Source of the DNA: Pseudomonadota bacterium
GTDB taxonomy: Bacteria; Pseudomonadota; Gammaproteobacteria; Burkholderiales; Thiobacillaceae
Direction of reading: 5' to 3'
Length of the DNA stretch: 64,000 nucleotides
NCBI GenBank assembly: GCA_021811235.1
Contig: JAJZPG010000009.1
Span: forward strand, 1 to 64,000
The first letter of the stretch is position 1. Every line of letters begins with the position of its first letter. This document shows, piece by piece, positions 26,054 to 37,019 of the stretch. The position numbers were made by a program, and so were the translations under genes. Under the pieces are notes generated by a model. The model was not told the DNA's origin. It saw only the letters and a program-made list of their open reading frames with translations, and did not search any database.

Positions 26054-27651
26054 ATCGCGACGAAGCCCTTGCGCGCCTGCGCGACAGGTGCACCCCGTGG
26101 GACATGGTCGTGATCGGCGGCGGCGCCACCGGCCTCGGCATCGCGCTCGACGCCGCCACGCGCGGCTATGCCACCCTGCTGCTGGAACGCGACGATTTCG
26201 CGCAGGCCACCTCCAGCCGCAGCACCAAGCTGCTGCACGGCGGCGTGCGCTACCTGCGTCAGGGCAATCTGAAACTGGTGATGGGCGCGCTGCGCGAACG
26301 CGGGCGCGTGCTGGGCAATGCGCCGCACCTGGTGAGCGAACAGCCCTTCGTCATCCCCACCTACAAGCGCGGCGAAAGCCTGTACTACGGCTTCGGCCTC
26401 GGCGTCTACGAACGCCTGGCCGGGCGCGCCAGTCTGGGGCGCTCGCGCCGGCTCGATGCGGCGGCCACCTGCCGCGAGCTGCCGGGGCTGCGCAGCGAGA
26501 AGCTGCGCGGCGGCGTGCTGTATCACGACGGCCAGTTCGATGACGCCCGTCTTGCGGTGAGCCTGGCCGCCAGCGCGTGGGACCATGGCGCCACCTTGAT
26601 CAATTATTGCCAGGTGGCGGGCCTGCTGCGCGCCGGGGGGGCGGGCACGCCGGTCACCGGGGTGTTGGCGCGCGACCGCGAAAGCGGTGCCGAGCACGAG
26701 ATCCCGGCGCGCGTCGTGGTCAACGCCACCGGCGTGTTCTGCGATTCGATCCGCCGCATGGCCGAGCCGGGCGCGGCCGCCTGGGTGGCGCCGAGCCAGG
26801 GCGCGCACATCGTGCTCGACCGGCGCTTTTTGCCCGGCCGCACGGCGCTGATGGTGCCGAAGACCGACGACGGCCGCGTGTTGTTCGCGATTCCCTGGCA
26901 GGACCGGCTGCTGATCGGTACCACCGATGTGCCGGTCGACGATGCCGAGGCGGAACCGCGCGCGTTGCCGGAGGAAATCGATTTTCTGCTCGACCACGCC
27001 GGGCGCTACCTGCGGGACGCACCCTGCCTGCAGGACGTGTTGAGCGTGTTTGCCGGGCTGCGTCCGCTGGTGCGGGCCGGCAGCGGGTATAGCACGTCGG
27101 CGCTGGCGCGCGACCATCTGCTGCGCGAGGAATCCGGGCTGGTCAGCATCACTGGCGGCAAGTGGACGACCTACCGCGAAATGGCCGAGCAGGCAGTCGA
27201 CCTGGCTGCGCGTGTTGCGCAGCTGCCCGGCCGCCCGTGCCGCACGGCGGACCTGCCGCTGCACGGCGCGACCACAGAACTTGTACCGTCGCTGCGCGCC
27301 TACGGTTCGGACGCCGCCGCGCTGCAGGCACTGGCGCAGGCGCGACCGGAGTGGGGCGCGCGCCTGCACCCGCGGCTGCAGTACATCGGCGCCGAAGTGG
27401 TGTGGGCGGCGCGCCAGGAGATGGCGCGCAGCGTGCAGGACGTGCTCGCACGGCGCACCCGCGCCCTGCTGCTGGACGCGCGCGCCAGCATCGAGATCGC
27501 GCCCCGCGTGGCCGCGCTGCTGGCCGACGCGCTGGGCCACGACGCCGTCTGGCAGGCGCGCGAAGTGGCGGCTTACACCGCATTTGCGCTGGGGCATCTG
27601 CCGCGCGAGGTGCAGTCGGCCCGCGGCGCCTACCGGGCCGGTGGAATATAA
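26050..27651 (+). CDS. glpD: Aerobic glycerol-3-phosphate dehydrogenase
   Basis: Membrane-associated FAD enzyme that oxidises glycerol 3-phosphate to dihydroxyacetone phosphate and passes electrons to ubiquinone. The 533-residue product starts at ATG 26050 (ATGA overlap with glpK). The dinucleotide fold [20 protein letters not shown] is at residues 19-38, followed by [63 protein letters not shown] and the catalytic-region [20 protein letters not shown]. The C-terminal helical cap ([20 protein letters not shown]) is complete. Confidence 0.97.
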
Positions 27652-27753
27652 AGCCGCGCTTTGCCGTTTAAGCGCCTATGATCAGCAAGTGTCGTGTTTA
27701 CAGGGGTCGCGAAACCCGGCCGACACATTCAAGCCACTGCAAGGAGAGTCACC

Positions 27754-27885
27754 ATGGCAAAAGGCCAGTTACGTGGAAACAAGGAAGCAAAGAAACCCAA
27801 GAAACCGAAACAGGCTGTCGTTCCGGTGGGATCGTTCATCACCCCGCCCAAGGCTGCCGCCAAGCCGATCAAGCCCCAGCACTGA
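27754..27885 (+). CDS. Small, very basic protein of unknown function
   Basis: A 43-residue product starting at ATG 27754 behind AAGGAGAG (27741-27748): MAKGQLRGNKEAKKPKKPKQ, then AVVPVGSFITPPKAAAKPIK and PQH. About a quarter of the residues are lysine or arginine. The opening MAKGQxRxNKEAKKPKK recurs, as far as I recall, in small proteins of many proteobacteria with no assigned role; nucleic-acid or ribosome association is a guess from charge. It is followed within 20 bases by a strong terminator, so it has its own short transcript between glpD and the cytochrome gene. Confidence 0.75.
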   Translation: MAKGQLRGNKEAKKPKKPKQAVVPVGSFITPPKAAAKPIKPQH

Positions 27886-27900
27886 TTGCTGAACGGCTTG

Positions 27901-27930
27901 AAAAAAACGCCACCGTCGAGGTGGCGTTTT
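27901..27930. terminator. Bidirectional rho-independent terminator
   Basis: A run of A, then ACGCCACC, loop GTCGA, GGTGGCGT and a run of T (stem 27907-27914 with 27920-27927). The A/T tracts on both sides allow termination from either strand. It ends the transcript of the small basic protein. Confidence 0.88.
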
Positions 27931-28031
27931 CACGTCCGGAATTTCCGTTGCGACGGTTGCGGGCAAGCAGCCAGACGGAACTTAAGGCGCGGCATGCGCT
28001 CATTCCTTCCATCCCGTACGGAAGCAGAATC

Positions 28032-28502
28032 ATGGCAAGCATGAAATGGAAAATCTTCGCCACCCTGGTGGTCGGACTCGGACTGGCCGGTTGCGACGAT
28101 ATGCCCTCGACCGGCCTGGCCGAATCCGACGAGGTCGTGGTCGAACGCAAGCTCGATCCGACGCAGGTCGCGCGCGGCAAGGCCGTCTACGAAGCGAACT
28201 GCATCGCATGCCACGGCAGCGACGGCAAAGGTCCGCCCGGCGACTGGCGCATCCGCGACGCCGACGGCCGCTTTCCGCCGCCGCCGCTCGACGATAGCGC
28301 GCATGCCTGGCATCACCCCACCGCGGTGCTGCTGCAAGTGATTCGCGAAGGCAGCCCGGGAGGGCAGGGCAACATGCCGGCGTGGAGGGGCAAGCTAACC
28401 GAGCAGGAGATGCAGGACGTGGTCGCCTACATCAAGTCGCTGTGGTCCGACAAGGTATACCAGTTGTGGTCGAAGATGGAGCGGCAGTCGCTGGAACCCT
28501 GA
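28032..28502 (+). CDS. Lipoprotein c-type cytochrome (class I, mono-haem)
   Basis: A 156-residue electron carrier anchored on the periplasmic side. The N-terminus has a lipoprotein signal (KIFATLVVGLGLAGCDDM) with the lipobox Cys near residue 20 from ATG 28032; ATG 28041 is an alternative start. Haem attachment is CIACH near residue 57 (VYEANCIACHGSDGKG), and the likely Met ligand is in QGNMPAWRGKLTEQEMQDVV, the usual class I C-terminal pattern. Its electron partner is unknown. The DUF302 gene follows 74 bp downstream; this pairing is seen in thiosulfate- and sulfide-oxidising bacteria and may indicate a shared redox role. Confidence 0.9.
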   Translation: MASMKWKIFATLVVGLGLAGCDDMPSTGLAESDEVVVERKLDPTQVARGKAVYEANCIACHGSDGKGPPGDWRIRDADGRFPPPPLDDSAHAWHHPTAVLLQVIREGSPGGQGNMPAWRGKLTEQEMQDVVAYIKSLWSDKVYQLWSKMERQSLEP

Positions 28503-28576
28503 TCGCACTGCAGTCCCTGTCACACGGGAGCAGGTAAAATGCCGCTATTGAAATCACCCCAACCAGGAGCAATACC

Positions 28577-28972
28577 ATGAGCGAATACGGATTCGACACC
28601 CAGATCAGCGGCCCCTTCGACGCAGCCATCGACAAGGTTACCGCCGCCCTCAAGAGCGAAGGTTTCGGCGTGCTGACCGACATCGATGTGAAAGCCACGA
28701 TGAAGGCCAAGATCGACGTCGACATGCGCCCCTACCGCATCCTCGGCGCCTGCAACCCGCCGCTGGCCAACCAGGCGATCGGCGCCGAGCCCGACGTCGG
28801 CATGCTGCTGCCGTGCAACGTCGTCGTGCGCGAAGAAGCCGACGGCAAGGTAACCGTGTCCTTCCTCGACCCCGGCATCATGGTCAAGCTGGTGTCCAAC
28901 ACCGCCGTGCACGGCGTCGCCAGCGAAGCGCGTGCGCGGCTGATGCGGGTCAAGGACAGCCTGGCGGGCTGA
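28577..28972 (+). CDS. DUF302 protein
   Basis: A 131-residue single-domain protein of the DUF302 family, whose function is unknown. Signatures are [60 protein letters not shown] and [20 protein letters not shown]. Two cysteines (ACNPP and LPCNVVV) are at the conserved positions. There is no signal peptide. The start ATG 28577 follows AGGAG. Members are common in sulfur oxidisers and often sit beside cytochromes, as here. A terminator ends the unit at 28991. Confidence 0.92.
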   Translation: MSEYGFDTQISGPFDAAIDKVTAALKSEGFGVLTDIDVKATMKAKIDVDMRPYRILGACNPPLANQAIGAEPDVGMLLPCNVVVREEADGKVTVSFLDPGIMVKLVSNTAVHGVASEARARLMRVKDSLAG

Positions 28973-28990
28973 GCGGTTTGTGCCCTCGAA

Positions 28991-29014
28991 AAGCCCGCAT
29001 TTGCGGGCTTTTTT
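28991..29014 (+). terminator. Rho-independent terminator after the DUF302 gene
   Basis: AAGCCCGC, loop ATTT, GCGGGCTT (28991-28998 with 29003-29010), then a T run. It ends the cytochrome-DUF302 transcript. The 155 bases between it and the alkaline phosphatase start show no further gene. Confidence 0.88.
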
Positions 29015-29168
29015 ATGGATGTTTCTGCGGCACGTCCCGCACCGCGGGCTCGGCGGCCAGGACCATCTTCGTTGTCATGACGCTGCCACAGTCGCCCAGT
29101 ACTGTTGCATGCGTCCCGACGGTGTCGACCTGACGGCCTTACCCCAATTCTTCAAGGAGAACATCCCC

Positions 29169-30737
29169 ATGCGTCCCCATGCCATCAAGCTGCTCTGCGC
29201 CGCCGTCGCGGCGACATTCGCCACCGCGGCCGTGCCCGCATTTGCCGCGGAAGACGCGGCATTCTGGTATCGGGACGGCCAGGCTGCGCTCGCGGAAGCC
29301 AAGCGCCTGCATCCCAACATGCGCCGCGCCAAAAACGTGATTTTCTTCGTGGGCGACGGCATGGGGGTGTCCACGGTCACCGCTGCGCGCATTCTGGAAG
29401 GCCAGCTGCAGAACCGCGACGGCGAGCGCAACCAGCTCGCCTTCGAGCGCCTGCCCTATCTGGCGCTGTCCAAGACCTATTCCGTCAACCAGCAGACGCC
29501 CGACTCCGCCCCGACCATGACGGCGATGGTGTCCGGCATCAAGACCAACGACGGCATGTTCGGCGTCGCGCCCGCGGTCAAGCGCGGCGAGAAAAACGCT
29601 GCGGTCCTCGACGCCAACAAGGTCCCTTCGCTGCTGCATCTGGCCGAGCAGAGCGGCCGCGCCACCGGCGTGGTCACCACTGCGCGCCTCACCCATGCTA
29701 CGCCCGGGGCCACCTATGCCCATATCTCCGAGCGCAACTGGGAGCGCGACACCCAGGTGCCTGCCGACGCGACGGTCAAGGACATCGCCTCCCAGCTGAT
29801 CGACAATTTCGGCGCCGGTAAGGTCGGCGACGGCATCGAAGTGGTGCTCGGCGGCGGCCGTCGCGAGTTCCTGCCCAGCACGCTGAACGACCCGGAAGAC
29901 GCAGGCGCCAAGGGGCGGCGCGGCGACGGCCGCAACCTGGCGGCCGAATTCGAGCGCAAGTTCAATGGCCAGTTCGTCTGGGACAGGGCCGGTTTCGACA
30001 ATTTCGATCCGGCCTCGGGTAAGCGTTTGCTGGGCCTGTTCGAGCAGTCCCACATGGAATATGAACACGACCGCGCCAACGATACCGGCGGCGAGCCCTC
30101 GATTGCCGAGATGACCGAAAAGGCCATCGATGTTCTCAAGCGCAACGACAAGGGCTTCTTCCTGATGGTGGAAGGCGGCCGCATCGACCACGCGCACCAC
30201 GCCGGCAACGCCTACCGCGCGCTGACCGACGCCATCGCGTTGTCGGATGCGGTGAAGAAGGCGATGGAAATGACCGATCCGGAAGACACGCTGATCGTCG
30301 TCTCGGCCGACCACAGCCACGTGTTCACCATCGCCGGCTATCCCAAGCGCGGCAACCCCATCCTCGGAAAAGTGGTGACGCCGGGCAAGGACGCGCCCGA
30401 CTATGCCCTGGCACTGGACGGCAACCCCTACACCACGGTTTCCTATGCCAACGGCCGGGGTTACCACGTCGACGTGCCGGGCGATGACGTTTACGGTGAG
30501 CCGGTCGCTGCCGGCCGCGTGGCGGACATGCGCACCGTGGACACGACCGATCCGGACTTCCATCAGGAAGCCTTGGTGCCGCTCGGTTCCGAGACCCATG
30601 CGGGCGAAGATGTCGCGATCTACGCCGGCGGTCCGAAAGCCCACCTGTTCCATGGCACGCGCGAACAGAACTATATTTTCCACGTGATGCAGGACGCATT
30701 CCGCGGCGGCGAAGAGCGTGGCAAGACGCGCGATTGA
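29169..30737 (+). CDS. phoA: Periplasmic alkaline phosphatase (PhoA family)
   Basis: Zinc/magnesium phosphomonoesterase releasing phosphate from organic esters. The product from ATG 29169 (AGGAG upstream) is 522 residues; the frame is open further upstream but the Sec signal peptide (MRPHAIKLLCAAVAATFATA, then AVPAFAAED) fixes this start. Motifs: NVIFFVGDGMGVSTVTAAR for the first metal site, TPDSAPTMTAMVSGIKTNDG with the nucleophilic Ser, TARLTHATPGATYAH, FFLMVEGGRIDHAHHAGNAY, VVSADHSHVF and GSETHAGEDVAIYAGGP with the last zinc His. A perfect hairpin follows the stop. No Pho box was identified upstream. Confidence 0.94.
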   Translation: MRPHAIKLLCAAVAATFATAAVPAFAAEDAAFWYRDGQAALAEAKRLHPNMRRAKNVIFFVGDGMGVSTVTAARILEGQLQNRDGERNQLAFERLPYLALSKTYSVNQQTPDSAPTMTAMVSGIKTNDGMFGVAPAVKRGEKNAAVLDANKVPSLLHLAEQSGRATGVVTTARLTHATPGATYAHISERNWERDTQVPADATVKDIASQLIDNFGAGKVGDGIEVVLGGGRREFLPSTLNDPEDAGAKGRRGDGRNLAAEFERKFNGQFVWDRAGFDNFDPASGKRLLGLFEQSHMEYEHDRANDTGGEPSIAEMTEKAIDVLKRNDKGFFLMVEGGRIDHAHHAGNAYRALTDAIALSDAVKKAMEMTDPEDTLIVVSADHSHVFTIAGYPKRGNPILGKVVTPGKDAPDYALALDGNPYTTVSYANGRGYHVDVPGDDVYGEPVAAGRVADMRTVDTTDPDFHQEALVPLGSETHAGEDVAIYAGGPKAHLFHGTREQNYIFHVMQDAFRGGEERGKTRD

Positions 30738-30773
30738 CCTCGGCACCGCACGATAGGCAGACCCGACTTGATC

Positions 30774-30819
30774 CTGCGGTCGGCGTGGCGTCCAGCGCCA
30801 CGCCGACCGCAGCCATTTT
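30774..30819 (+). terminator. Perfect 17-bp hairpin after the alkaline phosphatase gene
   Basis: CTGCGGTCGGCGTGGCG (30774-30790), loop TCCAG, and its exact reverse complement (30796-30812), followed by CCATTTTC. The stem is unusually long and perfect and the T tract is weak, so it may act as terminator, mRNA stabiliser or attenuator between the phosphatase and the following secreted protein. Confidence 0.7.
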
Positions 30820-30851
30820 CAAAGCACCTGTTCAATCATCCGGAAAACATC

Positions 30852-31568
30852 ATGCGCCACACGATTGTGCTTCTTCTCCTGCTGTGTTGCGGCCCGGCCC
30901 GGGCAGCCGCAGTGTCTCCCCCTTTGCCTACCACCCCCCTGCCGGCGGTTGCTGCCCATTTCGAAACCACGCACTGCGCGATTCCGTGCAAGAAGCCGGT
31001 ATCGAGGCAATGGCATCTGCTGCGCGACGGCCAGACCATCGAGCTGCGCGGGGACGGCGCACCCTTCAGCGAACTGTGGCGGCGTCTCGGCGACGGCCGC
31101 ATCGACTATGTTTACGTCATGCACGACGAGCGCCGGGCCATCGAATATTCGCCGGTCGACCTGACGCTGATCGGACGCGAGCCCGACTGGGTGCGCATCG
31201 GCGCGCTCCTGTCGCCAGCCGATCTGGAACGCCTCAAGCGCGGGGCAGCGGGGCGCCACGCCGGTTTGGCAACCCGCCGCTACACCGGCACCCTGGGGTC
31301 CGCCAAAATCGATGTCGCGTGGATTCCCGATCTGGCCCTGCCGGCCCGGCTGCAGTACCGCTACCCCGACCAGACCGTCACCATCCGGCTGCTGCGCCGC
31401 CACGCAGGCGCGCCTCCTGTCGCGCCCACCACGGCGGCTACGCTGGCCGGATACCAGCTGGTCGATTACGCCGATATCGGCGACATGGAGGAGGATGCGC
31501 AGGCCCAGACATGGATACGCAAGGCCGCGGCCGCGCCCGGCCACCTGCACCAGGGGCACGGCCACTGA
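30852..31568 (+). CDS. Secreted hypothetical protein with histidine-rich C-terminus
   Basis: Not recognised. The start ATG 30852 gives 238 residues with a short signal peptide (MRHTIVLLLLLCCGPARAAA). The mature part has a cysteine pair (THCAIPCKKPVSRQWHLLRD), a lipoprotein-localisation-like beta layout (IEYSPVDLTLIGREPDWVRI, YTGTLGSAKIDVAWIPDLAL, PARLQYRYPDQTVTIRLLRR), and ends in HLHQGHGH, a possible metal-binding tail. The fold suggestion is only by impression. Its location directly behind alkaline phosphatase, separated by a long hairpin, suggests an accessory periplasmic protein of the phosphatase or of metal supply to it. Confidence 0.7.
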   Translation: MRHTIVLLLLLCCGPARAAAVSPPLPTTPLPAVAAHFETTHCAIPCKKPVSRQWHLLRDGQTIELRGDGAPFSELWRRLGDGRIDYVYVMHDERRAIEYSPVDLTLIGREPDWVRIGALLSPADLERLKRGAAGRHAGLATRRYTGTLGSAKIDVAWIPDLALPARLQYRYPDQTVTIRLLRRHAGAPPVAPTTAATLAGYQLVDYADIGDMEEDAQAQTWIRKAAAAPGHLHQGHGH

Positions 31569-31657
31569 GCGGTACGGGAATCTCCCCGGGTCCTGGCGTC
31601 GTCGCCTTTGCAGTTCGAGCGGGAATCCCGCCGGTTCGAGGCCGCGTATTCCGGCGA

Positions 31658-31969
31658 TCAGATCCGCTCGCAGGCGAGCGCCCGCACGACCACCTCATCC
31701 TGACGAAAAATGCGCTCAAGCTCCGTGCGGTACGCAGACCACCACTCCCGCTCCAAGGTTTCAACCATCACTTCGATCAGGATCATGTCGTCGCGCGCGG
31801 TCGTTCCATTCTCCGTGTCCTTCCACAGGCCCAGCGCAGGAGACTGCACAAACGCCGTCAAGCCGCCGAAGCGCTCGATGAGTTGCGCTCTGACGCCGTC
31901 GAATTTGTCCCGCTGAAACAGGCGGCCTTCATTGTCGTAGATGGGAATGAGGAGCTGGATCAGGTGCAT
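31658..31969 (-). CDS. Small hypothetical protein
   Basis: Not assigned. A 103-residue soluble protein starting at ATG 31969 (MHLIQLLIPIYDNEGRLFQR); longer starts would overlap the upstream DUF2288 gene. It has a ferredoxin-like alternation: a first strand, DKFDGVRAQLIERFGGLTAF as a helix, ENGTTARDDMILIEVMVETL as a strand and WWSAYRTELERIFRQDEVVV as a final helix and strand. No signal peptide or catalytic motif is seen. It lies 23 bp after the DUF2288 gene and is probably co-transcribed with it. Confidence 0.7.
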   Translation of the reverse strand: MHLIQLLIPIYDNEGRLFQRDKFDGVRAQLIERFGGLTAFVQSPALGLWKDTENGTTARDDMILIEVMVETLEREWWSAYRTELERIFRQDEVVVRALACERI

Positions 31970-31992
31970 GTCTGAAGCGGATGGGGGCTTGT

Positions 31993-32307
31993 TCAATCCG
32001 CCTCCAGTTGCCCGGAAACTTCCTGCACCAGCACCCACGGCGCCACCACCACGGCCCAGAACATCGGCTTGCGCGCATGCCAGTCTTCGGCGTCGCTGAG
32101 TTGGGCGCGCGCGATGCGGCCCTCGGCCAGCCATTGCTGCACGGTGGCGGTATGGTTCTCGGCAATGTGGAGGGCGGCATCGATCAGGTCCAGGCCGGTG
32201 GCGACCTTGATGACGTCGCCGCGTGCGAAGTGGCGTTCGAGTTCGGGCCAGGCGAGTTGGGCGGTTTCGAGGTTGAGCTTGGCGCGGAGGATGTCGCTGG
32301 GGGTCAT
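31993..32307 (-). CDS. DUF2288 protein
   Basis: A 104-residue protein matching the DUF2288 pattern: LRAKLNLETAQLAWPELERH, FARGDVIKVATGLDLIDAAL, and a C-terminal WAVVVAPWVLVQEV segment. The function is unknown. It is followed by a small hypothetical gene and preceded by a tandem heptamer array and ygiQ on the same strand. Confidence 0.8.
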   Translation of the reverse strand: MTPSDILRAKLNLETAQLAWPELERHFARGDVIKVATGLDLIDAALHIAENHTATVQQWLAEGRIARAQLSDAEDWHARKPMFWAVVVAPWVLVQEVSGQLEAD

Positions 32308-32308
32308 T

Positions 32309-32385
32309 TCAGGGATCAGGCATCAGGGATCAGGCATCAGGGATCAGGGATCAGGGATCAGGGATCAGGGATCAGGGATCAGGGA
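32309..32385. repeat. Tandem heptamer array between ygiQ and the DUF2288 gene
   Basis: About eleven contiguous copies of ATCAGGG with ATCAGGC variants, in one orientation only. It fills the gap between the ygiQ stop (32390) and the DUF2288 start (32307). Near-identical units imply recent slippage and probable length variation between strains. Units have no spacers, so it is not a CRISPR array. Confidence 0.9.
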
Positions 32386-32389
32386 AACG

Positions 32390-34615
<2,226 letters not shown>

Positions 34616-34646
34616 GGGATATCCGCGAGTGACGCGGACAAGAGAC

Positions 34647-34973
34647 TCAGTTGACGGACAGCAGTTCCACTTCGAACACCAGCGTGGCGTTCGGCGGGAT
34701 CACGCCGCCGGCGCCGCGTGCGCCGTAGGCCAGGTTCGGCGGAATGGTGAGCTTGCGCTTGCCGCCGACCTGCATGCCGGCCACGCCCTGGTCCCAGCCG
34801 GGGATGACCTGGCCCATGCCGAGCTTGAATTCGAACGGGTCGTTGCGGTCGACGCTGGAGTCGAACTTCTGGCCGTTGGTGAGCCAGCCGGTGTAGTGCA
34901 CCGACACGTATTGGCCGGCGTTGGCGGTGTCGCCGTTGCCGACGACGATATCTTCGATGATGAGTTCGCTCAT
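34647..34973 (-). CDS. FKBP-type peptidyl-prolyl isomerase
   Basis: A 108-residue single-domain FKBP, cytoplasmic, catalysing proline cis-trans isomerisation. The active-site and ligand residues are present: [78 protein letters not shown]. Length matches FKBP12-like bacterial enzymes. It stands 31 bp before ygiQ on the same strand and may share its transcript. Confidence 0.95.
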   Translation of the reverse strand: MSELIIEDIVVGNGDTANAGQYVSVHYTGWLTNGQKFDSSVDRNDPFEFKLGMGQVIPGWDQGVAGMQVGGKRKLTIPPNLAYGARGAGGVIPPNATLVFEVELLSVN

Positions 34974-35073
34974 GGATGCTGTCCTTGCGTGGGGAATTCT
35001 GGATGCGACGGCGAGGGCCGGCGCGCGAGGGCGGCTATTTTCTCATGTTTCCCGGCCGGGGCGGAAACGTGGC

Positions 35074-36480
35074 TTAGCGCCACTCGGCCGGGAGGTAGCT
35101 GCCGTCGGGGTCGACGTCGACGGGGATTTCGGTGACGCTGCTGGACTCGGGCGGGGCGTCGCGCAGCACGACCTGGGGGAAGGCCAGCACCACCGCGACC
35201 ATGAGGAGCTGGATGACGAGGAAGGGGATCGCCCCCCGGTAGATGTCGGCGGTGCGGATGGTCTTCGGCGCCACGCTCTTCAGGTAGAACAGCGCGAAGC
35301 CGAAGGGCGGGTGCATGAAGGCGGTCTGCATGTTCACCGCGAGCATCACGCCGAACCAGATCGGGTCGATGCCGAGCTTGTAGGCGATCGGTCCCACCAG
35401 CGGCACCACGATGAAGGCGATCTCGAAGAAGTCGAGGAAGAACGCCAGCGTGAACACCATCAGGTTGACGACGATGAGGAAGCCGAGCACGCCGCCGGGC
35501 AGCTGGTTGAACAGGTGTTCGACCCAGACGTCGCCATCGAGCCCGCGGAACACCAGGGTGAAGATGGTCGAGCCGATCAGGATGAAGATGACGAAAGTGG
35601 TGAGGCGGGTGGTGCTGTCCATCGCCTGCGTCAGCTGCAGGCGGCTCAGACGTCCGCGCGCGAGCGCCAGCAGCAGCGCACCCGCGGCGCCCATCGCGCC
35701 GCCCTCGGTGGGGGTGGCGACGCCGATGAAGATGGTGCCGAGAACCAGGAAGATCAGCACCAGCGGCGGCAGCAAGGTGGTGAGTGCGCGCAGCAGCAGC
35801 GCCGAGCCGTGCAGGGTGCGCGCGGAAGCCGGCATGGCGGGCGCGGCATGCGGCCGGAACAGCGTGAGCAGGAACACGAACGCCAGATACAGGCCGACCA
35901 GCCCCAGGCCCGGCAGCAGGGCGCCCTTGTACATGTCGCCGACCGAGGCGCCGAGCTGGTCGGCCAGCACGATCAGCACCAGCGAGGGCGGAATGATCTG
36001 CGCCAGCGTGCCCGAGGCGGCGATGACGCCGGAGGCCAGCCGCTTGTCGTAGCCGTAGCGCAGCATCACCGGCAGCGAGATCAGGCCCATGGCGATGACG
36101 GTGGCGGCGACCACGCCGGTGGTCGCGGCGAGCAGCCCGCCGACCAGGATCACCGCGTAGGCGAGGCCGCCGCGCAGGGAGCCGAACAGCTGGCCGATGG
36201 TGTCGAGCAGGTCCTCGGCCATGCCGGAGCGCTCGAGGATCAGCCCCATGAAAGCGAAGAAGGGGATCGCGAGCAGCGTCGGGTTGGCGACGATGCCGTA
36301 GACGCGCTCGGGCAGCGCGTGCAGGAGCGAGGCGTCGAACAGCCCGGACGCGATGCCGATGCCGGCGAACAGGAGGCCGTTGGCAGCGAGCGCAAACGCC
36401 ACCGGATAGCCCAGCAGCAGGAAGGCCACCAGGCCGAGGAACATCAGCGGGGCCATGTATTCCAGCAGCATGGCTTCCAT
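35074..36480 (-). CDS. dctM: TRAP transporter large permease (DctM)
   Basis: Main membrane subunit of a TRAP transporter; exchanges solute with sodium across the inner membrane. The 468-residue product has about twelve hydrophobic segments. DctM signatures include FFAFMGLILERSGMAEDLLD, GGLLAATTGVVAATVIAMGL, GVIAASGTLAQIIPPSLVLI, IGVATPTEGGAMGAAGALLL and NMQTAFMHPPFGFALFYLKS. The ATG at 36480 overlaps the dctQ stop by one base (TGATG); a GTG at 36483 is equally possible. After the last helix there is a charged tail of about 35 residues. No binding protein is adjacent; the DctP at 18683 is a candidate partner. Confidence 0.95.
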   Translation of the reverse strand: MEAMLLEYMAPLMFLGLVAFLLLGYPVAFALAANGLLFAGIGIASGLFDASLLHALPERVYGIVANPTLLAIPFFAFMGLILERSGMAEDLLDTIGQLFGSLRGGLAYAVILVGGLLAATTGVVAATVIAMGLISLPVMLRYGYDKRLASGVIAASGTLAQIIPPSLVLIVLADQLGASVGDMYKGALLPGLGLVGLYLAFVFLLTLFRPHAAPAMPASARTLHGSALLLRALTTLLPPLVLIFLVLGTIFIGVATPTEGGAMGAAGALLLALARGRLSRLQLTQAMDSTTRLTTFVIFILIGSTIFTLVFRGLDGDVWVEHLFNQLPGGVLGFLIVVNLMVFTLAFFLDFFEIAFIVVPLVGPIAYKLGIDPIWFGVMLAVNMQTAFMHPPFGFALFYLKSVAPKTIRTADIYRGAIPFLVIQLLMVAVVLAFPQVVLRDAPPESSSVTEIPVDVDPDGSYLPAEWR

Positions 36481-37019
36481 CACACTTCCTCTTCCGGCGC
36501 TTCGCGCGGCAACACCAGATGGCCGGTGAGCACGCCGATGCGCTTGATGATTTCGGCCACCCCCTGCAGCGCGAGCAGGGCGAAGCCTGTCGGCAACAAG
36601 AGCTTCACCGGCCAGCGCAGCAGCCCGCCGGCGTCGGGCGACATCTCATGGGTAATCCAGGCTTCGTGGAACATCGGCCACGAAAGCCACGTCAGCAGGC
36701 CCGCCATCGGCAGCAGGAACAGCAGGCCGCCGGCGAGATCGATCCACGCCCGGCCGCGCGGGCCGAAGCGGTTGTAAAAAATGTCGATGCGCACATGGCC
36801 GTTGTGCTTCAGCGTGTAGCCCGCCGCCAGCAGGAACATCGCGCCGAACAGGTACCACTGGATTTCCAGCCAGGCGTTCGAGCTTTCGCCGAACGCATAG
36901 CGCGCCAGCGCATTGCCCGCCGAAATCAGCGTCGCGGCGAGTACCAGCCAGATGACGAGGCGGCCGGTGCGTTCGGTCAGCGCGTCGATCAGGCGGGCCA
37001 GGGCGAGCAGTGTTCTCAC
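36480..37019 (-). CDS. dctQ: TRAP transporter small permease (DctQ)
   Basis: Small membrane subunit of the same TRAP system, 179 residues with four hydrophobic segments. The family core is NAWLEIQWYLFGAMFLLAAG, then YTLKHNGHVRIDIFYNRFGP. The start is GTG 37019, overlapping the preceding SGNH-hydrolase stop by four bases (GTGA); this starts the protein just before the first helix. It overlaps dctM at its end. A much longer open frame upstream overlaps the esterase gene and is not used. Confidence 0.93.
   Translation of the reverse strand: MRTLLALARLIDALTERTGRLVIWLVLAATLISAGNALARYAFGESSNAWLEIQWYLFGAMFLLAAGYTLKHNGHVRIDIFYNRFGPRGRAWIDLAGGLLFLLPMAGLLTWLSWPMFHEAWITHEMSPDAGGLLRWPVKLLLPTGFALLALQGVAEIIKRIGVLTGHLVLPREAPEEEV

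Noticed and set aside
32309-32385. Tandem repeat as a CRISPR array
   Set aside because: Units are 7 bp and contiguous with no spacers; no cas genes are present.
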